64,000 bases of DNA from Catonia carolina (GCA_035578175.1 JAQMRL010000007.1:48680727-48744726), one strand, 5' to 3'; shown: positions 13,565-25,283, counted from the first letter of the stretch. The notes: a model not told the origin generated them from the letters alone. Program-made: numbers and translations.

Positions 13565-14434
13565 AATAAAATACTACCAAACATAGAGAACATTTTTCTG
13601 GTCAATTTGATGTATAAAGCATGTTAATAGCTCATATACAATATATAATATGTTAATAGCTGGTATACTGTGGACAATTATTCGAACTGGCACAACTCTT
13701 TCTCAACGTGTACACACAATTCTGCATAAAGTATATCCGTAACCTATTCTTTCAACAAGGTCTACAAATTTTAATGAACGCAAATGCCTACAACCTTATT
13801 TCAATGTACAAACATACAAATTATTATTTTATTTAAAAATATGTATTTAATTTGTCCCAGTAAATATTTAAATTATAAATTACAAGATCTAAACTATACT
13901 CTACTGACGCACGCAACTAACTAAACAAATTTGACTGAATATATAATGAACAGAAAATCATAAATGAAAACAAATTAGTCACATCATTAAGTCTGACAGA
14001 TTATTAATAACAACAGTGAAAACAAAGCGTAGTGACCGTGCGTGAATCGCACATTATTATTGTATACTTTTATGACTGTACCGTCGTTGCATTGTGAGGG
14101 GGGAAGAGTGGAGTAGATAAACACTGAAGCTGCTTGTGCCAATTTGAATTGTCCAAGGTATACAAGGTTATAAGCAATTTTGTGGAACATCAGTTTTACC
14201 CTCCTTTTCTTATATGCAGTGTATTGTATTTTTATGCAGAATATTACAGTGGTTAGTCGAAGTTCAAAAACCTACTTATGCAGGGAGGAAATACATCAAT
14301 AAAAATAACAACTTTTAAAAAAATCTGAAAAATTCCTTTATTGATAAGATATTTTAGTGTACAAAAAAAACTGAAATAATATTTTATTAAATAACAAATA
14401 AATAAACATCTAAATGAATGGTAAAGAAAACAGT
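13565..14434. other. Intergenic with a small LINE fragment
   Basis: Mostly unassigned. Positions 14270-14345 (plus strand) carry the KPTYAGRKYINK-type C-terminus and tail of the LINE seen at 4640-5450. The open frame at 13987-14190 on the minus strand has no recognisable product. Confidence 0.5.
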
Positions 14435-14685
14435 GTATACTATTGGGTTAATCGTAAAAAATGACACTCTTATTGAAGTACTAAATATGTAATCAAGCAT
14501 GTATACCCTGGTTGCTTGTTTTTGGAGCTTTACTGAAAGATGCGCAGTGATTCAGGACCTCAGTTTGAGGCTAGATTCTTCATATCAATGAAAAATTGGG
14601 AGAAACTGATATAATTCTTTTTGCGCACCTTACAGCTCAAGAACACCTGTGAGACATCCAGTAGTTGGTTAATGTGTAATTAAAG

Positions 14686-14690
<5 letters not shown>
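14435..14690. repeat. Dispersed repeat, pair with 32440-32640
   Basis: This shares an ordered series of blocks with 32440-32640: GAGGCTAGATTNTNCAT, an ATAATTCTTTTTG block, and GCTCAAGAACA followed by CTGT(C/G)AGA. No reading frame. The family is not one I can name. Confidence 0.5.

Positions 14691-14727
<37 letters not shown>
14691..14727. repeat. (TA)n microsatellite
   Basis: An uninterrupted TA run of about 18 units immediately abuts the foldback element to its right, consistent with insertion of that element into a TA-rich target. Confidence 0.9.
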
Positions 14728-14729
<2 letters not shown>

Positions 14730-14927
14730 CTAAACCACCAGAATACGGTAACAGTAAACACTTACCCATGTTTATAGCGCTTTCATGTATCTTGTACTCA
14801 TCTTCAGTAGTAAAATATTTTTTAAAAAGTTTTATTTACTGAAGATGTGTAAAGATACAAAAAAGCACTATAAACATTGGTAAGTGTTTACTGTTACCGT
14901 ATTCTGGTGGTTGAGAAATATATATTT
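14725..14927. mobile_element. Foldback MITE (CCACCAGAATAC family), copy 1
   Basis: The left arm AAACCACCAGAATACGGTAA...GTTTATAGCGC and the right arm end CGTATTCTGGTGGTT are reverse complements over ~80-90 bp with a short loop. GAAATATATATTTC-like sequence borders the ends. A second copy at 62707-63046 carries an extra palindrome in its loop. Confidence 0.8.
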
Positions 14928-15177
14928 CAATTTTAAACAATATGGCTGTTGAATCTTATATAGGATGTTTGATAAAAAGAATATAAAAGGTAAGCTAGTT
15001 TTTGATATGTCCTAGAGTTCCTTTGGGAGTCTTGTGGCTCCAATTAACAAAAAAGTACTTGAATAATGAACATTAAATTTTACATTTTTAATGACTACTC
15101 CTTTAAAAAAAACAAAAAATATTTTATTTGAAAAATAAATGAATGGTACATTCTTTTATACATAACTGCCTACGAAA
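14928..15177. other. Intergenic, no feature recognised
   Basis: Short AT-rich spacer between the foldback and the nested element to the right. Confidence 0.4.
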
Positions 15178-16552
15178 GAAAGGGTGTTAACTCCATTTTT
15201 GTAATTTTTAAGAAAGCCAAAATCGTAATATTTTTCTCTTCATTATTATAATAAAATTTCTGTTAAGTAGGTATTAGATACTTGAAATTTATACCCAATA
15301 CAGCTTTTGATCTACAGCATTAAATTATTTCACAATTTTTTTTTAAACTTCTATACCCCCACCTCTCACAGAGCTTCATACTCTATACACACAGAAGTTG
15401 AGTCTATCAAACAAAAACATAACTATTGAAATATTTAATGGTACCACTATTCTGATAGTCAGAATTTTATGCTCTATAATGTTTAAAAAAGTTTTGCTAG
15501 AAATCTGTGTAGAGGTAAACAACATCATATAGAATTAATAATTTATATTTGAAGAAATTTAAAGTTAATATGACCATTAGAACCTCAAAAAATCTGGTGT
15601 GAAACATTTTAACATGACTTTCTCTTGTCAATGTATCTAATGGAAAGTACAATCTATGTTTTAATCATAAGTAATGACACAAAATGAAAGCCAACCTCTG
15701 TAGAACTTAAAAATACTGAAAATCACTAATTGACACTAAAACGAGCTCTGTAGAAAAATAATTCTTCAAATAAAAGTTATAGTTTTAAAATTTTCTACAA
15801 CTTTGACAGTATACACTTTCATTGTAAAATGCATACTAAGGCCGCAGTTTACAAAATCGTTTTTTTTATAAATTTTGATGAGAAAAATCCAGAAAATCAC
15901 TAATTGAGGCTAAACTAAGAGTTGTACATAAAAATGTTAGAAATAAAAGTTCTAGGTTTTGTAATTTTCTATAACTTTAATTATGCAAGCTTTTGCCCTA
16001 AAAAGAATATTAAGGCCACAATCTTAAAAAAACCATTTTTTATCACGAAAGCACAACCTCCAAAAGAATTTCAGCAGACGTGATGCTTACTCTATCTTCT
16101 AGAAAATAAAAAATTTAGTTAATGAAGCAATTTAAAAAAATATATAGGAGCTGGTTTGGAGAAAATTGCAAAAAAATAAAAACCGCACGCATAAACTACT
16201 ACTTCTGGTTGACTGATTTTGATGAAAATGTTTGTGTCGGATCTCCTAGAGGTACTTAACTTTAGTTTCAAGTTTCAACTTTGTACAATATGTGTTGTTC
16301 AGACACATACACAGACCAATCGCTAAAAACATATTTTTTGAGTTAAGGGAGCCTAAAAACTCAATTTTGAAAAATTGACATAAAAATATACTTTCCTTAT
16401 CTATAAATTTATAAGTGGCAAGAGAAATTAAAAATGTAAGTAAGGCAGATGGGAGTTAACACTGTATAGCATTAAATACAGCATTTATTGATTTTATAGG
16501 TAGTGTTAGCTCCATTTCACCTAAATTGTAGTTAACACCCTTTACCTCTAGG
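15178..16552. mobile_element. Possible TIR element with an R930 copy nested inside
   Basis: AAAGGGTGTTAACT near 15180-15194 recurs as its exact reverse complement AGTTAACACCCTTT near 16532-16545, with weaker similarity extending inward. The R930 repeat at 15593-16433 lies between the two ends. No transposase is visible. The ends could instead be two copies of another short repeat. Confidence 0.4.
15593..16433 (+). repeat. R930 dispersed repeat, copy 1 (diverged)
   Basis: Starts TCTGGTGTGAAACA and has CTTTCTCTTGTC about 25 bp in. It contains both internal ~180-bp half-repeats (each with a TAAAAGTT.TAG block and an AATGCATACTAAGGCC-type block) and ends GGCAAGAGAAATTAAAAA. It is the most diverged of the eight copies in the window. 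Intergenic, downstream of the kinase gene. Confidence 0.8.
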
Positions 16553-17620
16553 TTAAACGAATAATCTCACATAATACATTGTAAATGATACATAATAAAC
16601 AATAAATAAACACATAATGATACATAAATAAACTCTACTTATATTGAAATGATATAACGATCAATAATTTTGATCAACAATTTTTTTTAATACAAATGTG
16701 AACAAATGTAAGCTAACAACAATATGTTTTTACACATAAACCTAACAATATAATTTACTAAATTTCAGTAGTAATTTTGTAGAAAATAAAAATCTATTAT
16801 TTTTATAACTTAGTCTTAGTACATACATAAATTGGTAACAAAACAACAATTCTTATGATAAATACAAAATGGAAGACATATTATCAATTAATACATTTTA
16901 CAAATAATAAACATATTGTAAACTTATAGATAATGTGTGATGTAGCTTTTATAATGTATGAAAATTGACTATAATACTATAATATTGGCAGGTTAGACTA
17001 GAGATAATATTAGGAAACCATTTAATCAACAATCCGTTTGGGAATTCTTAGTGATAAACTTCTGCGATAGAACACTCTTTCGTCTGTGGTTAAAAATATC
17101 TTAGAGGTTAATCTAGTTTTTCTAGATATTACATTTCATTACTTCAAAAACATAATTTTTATAAATTAAATAACAGAGTAATGTAAAGAAAGAAAAATAA
17201 ACCAAAAAACTAAATAGCGGCTTTTAATTAATTTATAGATCAGTAGTTCCCAGTGCTTGGTCTACAATGACAACTGCTAAAATTACAAAAGATTTAAAAA
17301 AAATAAATTACTAACATTTACATAAAGAAATTTTTTTAATGTACTACGTCAAACTCACTTTTATGAATAACTTAGGTTCAATGAAAGTTTTGTTGATACC
17401 TAACTTGTTATGTACTGCTGTTCAGCATTTTTAGGCGGAAACAACAAAATTAAGTTTACAACAGATTTCATACAAAAAATTTTTTTTATACTATTAGTCA
17501 ATATAATCAGTTAATAAACCGCTAAAACACTTTCAGAACAGATCACAAAATTATAACATTAAATAATAACCAACAGGCTAAAAAATGTAGTTAACTTAAT
17601 TTCACTGGTACCTCTACGTA
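16553..17620. other. Intergenic, downstream of the kinase gene
   Basis: AT-rich sequence with no feature that I can support. Confidence 0.4.
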
Positions 17621-17624
17621 ACAA

Positions 17625-17630
17625 TTTATT
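17625..17630 (-). terminator. Poly(A) signal AATAAA of the kinase gene
   Basis: TTTATT on the plus strand (AATAAA on the minus strand), about 95 nt downstream of the kinase stop codon, in the right orientation for 3'-end formation. Confidence 0.55.
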
Positions 17631-17723
17631 ATAAATTTGTAATTCTATCTTTTGAGGTTAAATAATATATTTTTAATGGTAAAAAAACTGAAAGAATGAA
17701 TTTTTAGGGTGATAGTTATGTAT

Positions 17724-18070
17724 TTAGGATCGGTTCATCCAAGGATGTCCTAGTCCCTCTTCTGGAGTCATTCGCAGTTCTGGATCAAACGCTAAGCATT
17801 TTTGTATAAAATCAACAAATAATGTATCTTTACAATTATTTAAAGCTTTCTTCAGAGGTTTTGAACCTGGCAGGTTATATTTTTTCTCAGAACCTTCAGG
17901 TTTCCCTGGCGCATGTTTTACTCCATTTTCAACTGTTGTACAATATTTAAGATATTTGCCCAACAAAAAATGTTTTGCTTTGGTTATGTCACTGCACTCA
18001 TTTATCATATTTTCTGGAATTTCTCCAAGGATTTCACACATTTCTGCTATATGTTCCGTTGATATTCTTC
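17724..18070 (-). CDS. DYRK-like kinase, exon 3 (C-lobe end and stop)
   Basis: Last coding exon of the kinase described at 23924-24805. The acceptor GATTTTAG precedes 18070, and two nucleotides complete the glycine codon split after ...RLFTG. Residues 354-467 follow. EHIAEMCEILGEIPENMI is the CMGC helix region after the APE segment. KYLKYCTTVENG and PGSKPLKKALNNCKD match the DYRK2-type insert, and FVDFIQKCLAFDPELRMTPE and HPWMNRS close the kinase fold at the usual place. TAA stop at 17726-17724. There is no long C-terminal extension, as in DYRK2/4 and unlike DYRK1. A poly(A) signal lies ~95 nt downstream. Confidence 0.88.
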
Positions 18071-18404
18071 CTAAAATCAAATGAGAACAAGATGCTCTGA
18101 ATTGCTGAACCAGATGAAGTTTCTACTTTTAAGTATACATAACACTCTTCTCTAGTTTATTCAAAGGAGTAATGATATTGGGTTTATACAATCTTGAAAC
18201 AAATACTACTATTTATTATCTTTAAATTAAAATTTGCTTCAAAATTAAAACTTGAAACCTGAATGGAACACAGTAAGCCTACATGGATCAAAACAGAATT
18301 GATAAATTCTAAAGCGGGATGTAACACTGATAAACCTTTCAGAATGATGTTAACTGACAAAACAGAAAAATATGTTAAGAGAAGAGTTTAGAGAGATTAT
18401 TAGC

Positions 18405-19255
18405 TACTATGTGGCAAAGATTTAATTGCCCATTGCGAAGAGGAGAGAATCGGTCCGCTACTAGCCTTCTCAATAACATTTTATTATATACCAAGTCCAG
18501 TGTACTATTTAGTAGTAGTATGTGTTAAAAAATATTAATTGTTAAATGTTAGACATAAATACTACATATTATGTCATAATATTATTATATTATTAATATA
18601 TTTTAGTATACATATTTCATTTAAATACATATATACAAACTGTGAATACACTAATCTATAATCAGTAACTTTTTCAAACGTCAATATTTAGAGGTCCTTA
18701 ACTTTTGTAGAGGTCATCAAAATTGCAAGATTCTTTCATTAAAAACAAGTTCACTCTTTAAACTACATTTTGTACACTGCATATATATAGAAATAACTAT
18801 AAGCCGAAAACGTTAGTGCGACAAGACTTTTTCAAGTCTGGGCGTACTTCAATTAAAATTTTTTACAAAATGAGTGGCTACAGTATTGGAATCACTAACA
18901 AATATACATTTTCATTTGATCTGTAAGTGTTCTTGGAATATCATGATCTCGTATATGAAATTTTATCAATGTCAGACTTCCAGTTAATAACTAATCATTG
19001 TGGAAACGAAAAATTGTCATATTTCACGGCTGTTATTTTTTTTTCTTAAAATCACTAATAACTTTCTAACCGTTTCATTTATCGTAAAAGTTAATAAAAC
19101 AAAAAAGATGCGTGTTATGATTTTACATAAGACTAGAGCATTTTACAGTGTTATAAAAATATTTTTTTTAAATTTTTTAAAGTTATTGAGAAGGCTAGTA
19201 GCGCGCCGATTCTGCTCCTCTCCACAAGGGGCAATCAAATCTTTCCCACACAGTA
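18405..19255. mobile_element. TIR element (~75-bp inverted repeats) in kinase intron 2
   Basis: TACTATGTGGCAAAGATTT at 18405 and its inverted counterpart ending at 19255 (RC TACTGTGTGGGAAAGATTT) continue inward as ~75-bp imperfect inverted repeats that share GCTACTAGCCTTCTCAATAA. The ends include TA, suggesting a TA target duplication. The interior has no transposase; the open frame at 19000-19314 runs into the right arm and is not a gene. Confidence 0.7.
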
Positions 19256-19375
19256 TATTTCATTATACCTTGAATTTGAAACTCACAATTGCACATACAC
19301 TGAACTGTCAGTGAGAGAGGTGTGGGTAACAATTGGGGTATATAAAACTGAAAATACGGCAAAATACATAATTAA

Positions 19376-19721
19376 AAATAATAATGAGTTTTTAAAAAAA
19401 CTTTTAATACTTACTTTTTTCACTGCTTTCTTTTTCTTTAACTTCTTACAAGCACTTTCGCGGTACGCACCGCTTTATCAGGTAATATCTTAAAGCTTCT
19501 AGAAATTATTGTGAAGAATGCATTGCCCTTTTTCAAAGTCTGAATTTAAACTTTGACAAAGAAAGATTAATTTTTCACAATATTTCTAGAAGCTTTATGA
19601 TATTACCTGATGAAGCGGTATGTACCGTGAAAGTGCTCGTAAGAAGTTAAAGAAAAAAGAAAAAGAAAGCAGTAAAAAACTGTAAATATTAATTTCTTTT
19701 AAAAAAACTCATTATATTAAC
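19376..19721. mobile_element. Foldback MITE in kinase intron 2
   Basis: The arms 19376-19540 and 19553-19721 are reverse complements for ~160 bp with few mismatches (shared ACTGCTTTCTTTTTCTT, ACCGCTT.ATCAGGTAATAT and AAGCTTCTAGAAAT). The loop is very short. It is essentially one long palindrome. Confidence 0.85.
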
Positions 19722-20003
19722 CCTGTTCACACTAGTAATCTAATTTTAGATGATGCCGAATGGATTGTGGTTGGGGCGATAAAACATGCTTCTGCAAGGT
19801 CAGTATAAATCGGAGACTGGTAAATATTGCACTTTTCCAGTAGGAAATTCTTTAACACATCTGATAGTGTTTTCAGAAATAGAATATCACAACAGGGAAA
19901 ATTTTTATTCCCTCTATAGTGTGTAGGTAGCATTGATGGTTTGGGAATTGTTTGTTTTGATTGGAAATTCGTGTAGCTCATGTGTAAGTCAACATATAGG
20001 TAT

Positions 20004-20273
20004 CAGATGAACTAATGTCCCATAGCCAAGCGAGTGAGAGGGAGATATGTCGCATAACTACGCATGCACCCAAAGGTCTTTACTGTTATAATCCAAATCT
20101 GAAAACATACTGCAGTTGTTATATTGCTTGTTAGTTTACTGCATGCATAAACGCTTGCTCACAACAATGAGTAAAATTAAAGACAATGTTATTGGAACGG
20201 CGTGTATGGCCTGTGCGAGTGAGGGCATTATGCATTCTCTTACTCCCACGGCTAGGAAACATTAGTTCATCTG
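20004..20273. mobile_element. MITE with ~37-bp TIRs in kinase intron 2
   Basis: The left end TCAGATGAACTAATGT...TAGCC and the right end GGCTAGGAAACATTAGTTCA followed by TCTGA are inverted repeats. The interior is non-coding and ~200 bp. Confidence 0.75.
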
Positions 20274-21022
20274 AATACTGTACATGCATGTTCTTTAGTT
20301 TGTGTTGAAGCTATTATGATTCTGTTACGGTGTTTGCCCTTGAAAAGGAAAGACAAGTCCACTTTACTTTTCAGGAGGGGGTTTACCATCACAGAGGCAA
20401 AAAATTTGACACTTTGCTGGGTTGCAAAGGACATGTAACGGCTTCCTTCTAATCGCACCTACAGAATTTTTCAAAACACGTGGTTGTGGGGAAAAGAATT
20501 TTCTACATTGCTTTGCTTACAGCTGTAATCTAAATATAATAGTGGCTCTGTGATATCACCGTAAAGAATTTCAAATACCATCCCTTTATGCTTCCCTGTT
20601 ATGTGAAACTGGACTCGTTGAACTTGTAACTTCGTCAAATATTTACGGAAATTTAATTAAAAACTAACATTTATTCCAGTAAACTCTTGTCTACAAAACA
20701 TGTTTTATAAATTATTTTGCTGAACTGAAATTTAAGCCCGTTATAGTGAAAAATATAAAGTAAACACAAAAATTTTTGCGGTTGAAAATTTTGCTCGCCT
20801 AAACGCAAAGAATTATCAAGCGATTTTGTTGTAATTATATTCAAAAGGCGTATATTCAAAATTATTATATGAATCAACTGTAATATTTACAGAATTTATC
20901 ATCAGTAGTGATGTTAGATAAAACAATTGTTTTGAGAGCATGTTTTGAATTTTGCAATTCTTCTGTTTAATGAGTAACAGTCCGTTTCCAAAGGGTTAAT
21001 ATGGATTCTACTGCTATAATGC

Positions 21023-21397
21023 TAGAGCAGACACCAAATAAGCTTGCCGTTTTCTGAAGTGCACAGAAAGTTTATTTTGGTAATGGCGCGTTCGGTTGCC
21101 TCAGCGAGTAGTGGGGGTCAGTGCTGTACCAGCTGTGATCAGAGCCACATCACTCTCAGAACATTATATATCAGTTGAACTGAAAACATTATTCTGTAAT
21201 TTATTGTACGTGGTAGGCATTAATTGGTGCATACAATGTTTACAATTGAATATTTTTAAAGTCGCTAATAGATGATAATTTACATCGTTCAGCAACTGTG
21301 ATTTGATAGGCAAATCAGTACTAAGACATGAAGTCTATCGACTGAATCCGAACTGTTCGCGTAGATACATCGGCAAGCTTATTTGGCGTCTGCTCTA
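21023..21397. mobile_element. MITE with 27-bp TIRs in kinase intron 2
   Basis: TAGAGCAGACACCAAATAAG at 21023 continuing to CTTGCCG, and CGGCAAGCTTATTTGGCGTC at 21371 continuing to TGCTCTA, are inverted repeats with one or two mismatches. Terminal TA on both sides is consistent with a TA target duplication and a Tc1/mariner-type parent. The interior is non-coding. Confidence 0.8.
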
Positions 21398-21655
21398 ACT
21401 AATTATTTAAATAATTATAATTGAAAATATTTATTTGTTACTAAGGTTTGCATTGTGAAAAAGAATTGATCAGCAAAAAACAAGTGTCAGTATAAACCAG
21501 TGGTACTCATTATATTATCCTTAATCAGACACATAGAAATTACAACGGAAAACGTAGATGAGGTATATGTGAAAAGTCATAAGATGACAAAATAAAACGT
21601 GAGTGAGCGGCACATAGCATGCCGTTCAATTGAATAACTGGGGTGAAATATGGTA

Positions 21656-22305
21656 AGCGAGTAGATTCAAGCACAGCACTGAGCTATAGTAAATGATATG
21701 TAACTCACTCACCACTTTGCACACAGATCGTTGTGTTTGCACATGTGTGAAATCCCTGAACATTCATGCAGTCCCACTAACGCAAACAATTTTGTCTTCC
21801 ATGTCCATCTTTCTAATTAATTTAATACCATTTCTCCAAACAGATTTGGTTTAGGTTGTCATAGAATCGTATCCATGAGTAGAAATCATTTAAAAAAAAA
21901 TTGTTTAGACTTTAGCCTGCGCTCTGTCAGTAGTCTACGTTACTGGATTTGTTTGGCTATCACATGGCTTATGGGTTGTGTTGTAGTATGAATAAATGAT
22001 AACCTCTTACCCTGTTCACCTTACAAACGGAATCCTTTTCCCCATAACAGGCAGATGGAGTGTTAAATTATTTGCACTCAATCTGCTAGTTTCAGGGCTA
22101 CAAAAAATAGTTTCTTATCACATGGTCAGCCAATTATATAACTGAAGCATTTAAGAAGAAACAGAAGAGGTAGACATGTAAAATACACTAGTCACAGTTA
22201 TCTCCTCTGAGAGTAATGAATTTCATTATACAGCCACACCCCATATACGGGAAGTAAGAGAGTAGATTTAAGCACAGCACTGAGCTATAGTAAATCAGCA
22301 GACAA
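21656..22305. repeat. Direct repeat pair ~600 bp apart
   Basis: A ~45-bp segment containing AAGCACAGCACTGAGCTATA occurs at about 21656-21705 and again at 22256-22305, in the same orientation. The second copy interrupts family-B repeat sequence (22047-22535), so it was probably inserted there or brought in by a duplication. Confidence 0.6.
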
Positions 22306-22535
22306 TGAATGGTGTGTGACTCAGGTCATTTGTATAATTTGCCTGTTTGTGGTGAATGAAGTGAAGGTGTCATTTGTAGAGCGGAAAGTAATACTTTTAA
22401 GAAGGCATGCTGAAAACCATACTTTTCCACTCAGTGAGGAAGGTGTTGGTAAACTACCTCACTCCTCATTTTACTTAATAAAGCCTCTAGAGGTTCAAAC
22501 CAGCCTTTCGGCTGATGACCTAAACAACAACGGAT
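22047..22535 (+). repeat. Dispersed repeat 'family B', plus-strand copy
   Basis: Ends with CTCTAGAGGTTCAAACCAGC, CTTTCGGCTGATGACCTAAAC and AACAA. Upstream blocks such as CAGTGAGGAAGGTGTTGGTA and TTATCTCCTCTGAGAGTAAT recur at 47045-47440 and 60650-61240 (both reversed) and partly at 54040-54175. The terminal block resembles the 3' end of insect RTE-like elements, so it may be a LINE 3' end or a SINE using that end. The open frame at 22316-22573 is not a gene. Confidence 0.7.
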
Positions 22536-22952
22536 TCCTTACAGAGGCACAGTTACCTTTGTATGCATTATGAATACTTGCACTGCTCAGCTCTGTTCAG
22601 AAAGTTTGCAGCAACAGAAATTTTCAGTGTGTTAGTATTCTGTTCATTCAAAATAACAGAGCTTGTAGCACACTGCTCAGTTAAAAGAACTCTTTTGTGT
22701 AACTTGCTATGAGCGCCACGTTATAAATGTATGAATGGTTCCTGAAATTAACTGTGGCACTAAATATTCTAAATGCCTAGTAAAATTCTAGACTGAATCT
22801 TTTCTGCCTCTTCGGGTCATGATAATATTACTATTAACTAAACACAGGATTTGCCATTTGTACTTACAGTAGAAGTAATTGGGGTACAGTTTTACAATCA
22901 AGTGGTAATAATGAATCTAGCATTTTATTTATTAAATAACAGATGTACTTAC

Positions 22953-23127
22953 CAGTAAACAGTCGTGAACCCTTGTACATCTCAGCCATTGTACAGCCTA
23001 AACTCCACATATCAATTGGAGGACCGTAATCCAATTTTAGTACTACTTCTGGAGCTCTGTATGGGCGGGTTTGAACGTAGTGCCTCTTCCTGTCCCTTAC
23101 TAAACAACTCAAGCCGAAGTCTATGAC
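22953..23127 (-). CDS. DYRK-like kinase, exon 2 (DFG, activation loop, APE)
   Basis: The acceptor AATTTAG precedes 23127 and the donor GTAAGT follows 22953. The exon encodes residues 295-352 and the first base of codon 353. VIDFGLSCL carries the metal-binding Asp297. KRHYVQTRPYRAPEVVL holds the activation segment with a single tyrosine (Tyr311) at the position of the second Tyr of the DYRK Y-x-Y motif, followed by the CMGC arginine and APE. DYGPPIDMWSLGCTMAEMY is helix F. The first Tyr of Y-x-Y is replaced by Arg309. Intron 2 (18071-22952) is 4.9 kb and full of miniature transposons. Confidence 0.9.
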
Positions 23128-23344
23128 CTAAATTAATAGAAAAATGCAGTAACCAGATTATAATAGCAGGCTTATGTAAAAATTTAAACAATTTTTGTTT
23201 TCAGAAATGGATATAATTTAATATTTACTATTGCCTTTGAAAAAGGGTTACCTATTTAAAAATATTTATAGGTTTTTAAACCTATAGGAGTTCTAGATAC
23301 ATTAAGGTCAATGCCTACAACACATATAAAAATTGTCAGGAGGA

Positions 23345-23620
23345 ACACACCAGGTGGTCTAGTGGCAAAATCGTCACCGCGAGTCAGCTGATTGTCGGGG
23401 CAAAGACTCCGTTGTTCAAAAGTAGGCCTGAAAGTAAAAAGTAGTAAAGGTACCTAATTGTACTTGTATATGGCCAGGCCTATGAATATTAGACATTGGT
23501 TACCGGTGTACTTAGATGGTTTGGGTTCAATTAACTATACTCTCTCAGGAATGTCGGCCTGAGTCTGTACAAGAATACACATCTTACAAGTTATCATCTT
23601 ATTAGGTCATGCGGTTGCTT
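23345..23620 (+). repeat. tRNA-derived SINE-like element in kinase intron 1
   Basis: The head GGTGGTCTAGTGGCAAAATC resembles an RNA polymerase III box A region, and GTTGTTCAAAAG sits where box B should be but is decayed. The body includes TTAGATGGTTTGGGTTCAAT and CGGCCTGAGTCTGTACAAG. A single copy in this window, so the assignment rests on the tRNA-like head only. Confidence 0.4.
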
Positions 23621-23923
23621 ATTGTTCTTTGAACAGATTGCAACGTAAACACATTAGGGATAATAAAAAATTGATCAATCTTCTAGTTTAATTTTAAACT
23701 CAACAAAAAACATTCACTATTAATATGAACGTATTTTTACTTTAATGTACAGTATTTAGTAATAAATGGTCATAAAAATGTAAAATTACAGACTTCAGAT
23801 TAGTTTTGTATTTTATACGCAGCTAATTTTTTTTGTGAAAATAGTACTTTGTAGTAATGAATATGAGCTACGTTACCAGATAGTACAACTAGAGAATATT
23901 AGCTCAAAATGTCAATTACTTAC

Positions 23924-24805
23924 ACGTATTCCGCCTCCTTCCTCTTCTAAAACCAGATTACCAGGCTTAACGTCACAATGTACAACGCCTAGATCTCTGA
24001 GTCCTTTTAAACAAGTTAATACATTAAAACAGTATCCTCTTAATGTACCGAGGGAAAGTCCAGATTTGTTTTTATTCTGCAGGCGGTAGCTAATGCTGTC
24101 TGCCATAAGGTTGAACACTAAAAATATATGCTGTCGAAATTTAAAATCTTCTAATAGATGAACGACATTCAATTTATCACTTGGATCATTTTTTCTTAGG
24201 AATTTTAATATTCTTAATTCGTTTACATAGTCCTTGACGTCACGGTTACATTTTATGGCCACGAATTTTTCTTCTTTATGGTCATAGCACTTTATAACTT
24301 TACCAAAACCACCTTCTCCCAGATAAGCTAACAATTCGTAACGATAGTTGATATGATCACGTTTATAGAAATTGTAACGACCATCCGCATGTAAGTGTCC
24401 AGGAATGGCATGAGTCGAACCCTGTCTGTTTTTAATGTTACCGAGAAAGTACACACGACCACATCGGCGTATCTCTTTTTTTTCATTATCAGTTAATTTG
24501 TCTTTAAATGTAGCTAAAACTTCCCTAGACGTTTCGTTTATAGTATTTTTCGAATATTCTCCAACATCAAGACCAGAATCTCTGCCGTCTAAACCTACAA
24601 AAAGTTCAGATGAGGACGATGCCAGATCTGAACTTATATTTTCCTTTGTAGTGCTACTACTATCAGAATCATTTGGTTCTTCAACCTCCTCAACATTTTG
24701 GCTACCACCACGGCGTGTAGCTTTCAATGACGATTCGCCCTTCTGTTTCCTACTAGGTCCTGGGTTATCGCTAGCGCTACCACTTTTTGATAGACGAGAA
24801 CTCAT
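23924..24805 (-). CDS. Divergent DYRK-family (DYRK2/4-like) dual-specificity kinase, exon 1
   Basis: First exon of a 467-aa protein kinase (exons 24805-23924, 23127-22953, 18070-17724; 1404 nt in phase). ATG at 24805-24803; donor GTAAGT follows 23924. Residues 1-110 are Ser/Gly/Glu-rich and probably disordered. Residues 140-156 (DGRYNFYKRDHINYRYELL region) match the DYRK homology box before the kinase domain. The domain follows: GEGGFGKV loop (163-170), VAIK with Lys185, helix-C Glu196, FLVFNLMADSI hinge region, and HCDVKPGN (276-283) with catalytic Asp278, Lys280 and Asn283. The family normally has HCDLKPEN, so Gly282 is unusual. Family members autophosphorylate a loop tyrosine and then act on Ser/Thr. 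All catalytic residues are present, so it is probably active; it looks like a fast-evolving paralogue. Confidence 0.9.
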
Positions 24806-25283
24806 TTTTCATACATAAATTTCGCAGCGGACAACTTCACTAACTATTTTCACAAACAAGCTTACAATACTGGCAACTTCACCACCTAACCTAACTGCTC
24901 TGGAAGCGGGAATAACCACTTGCAAGATTCTAAACTTTTACAGTGTTGCCAACTATATTTTTGTCTTGTTACTGCAGGAAAGAAACCGACTAATAAAATA
25001 TTTTTGAACCATAGGTTGACCTAATTTTATTTAAAAATATTTTTTCGTCTTTTATAAATTAACTTATAAGTTTGATTTTATAAATTAGTGTCAACGGCTG
25101 TCTTCTTACAAAAGAATTAAGATTAGGTCATATTGATTAGGTTAACGTGCTGGGGAAACAAACCCATGATGCATGGTAGCAAGAGTGTGCCTGATTATCC
25201 AATAACGTAAGTCGGTCAGTTTTACATGATGTCGGATGTGATAAATGTGTTTTCACTGCATGGATAATAGTAATGTTAAAAAA
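24806..25283. other. Kinase 5' flank / probable promoter region
   Basis: Slightly less AT-rich sequence upstream of the kinase ATG. I cannot identify a TATA box. There is no reading frame of interest. Confidence 0.35.

Noticed and set aside
13987..14190. 67-codon minus-strand frame
   Set aside because: No splice context or known protein; could be 5' UTR of Rab35 but nothing supports it.
24435..24818. 127-codon plus-strand open frame
   Set aside because: Exact antisense of kinase exon 1, whose motifs and splice sites are clear on the minus strand.
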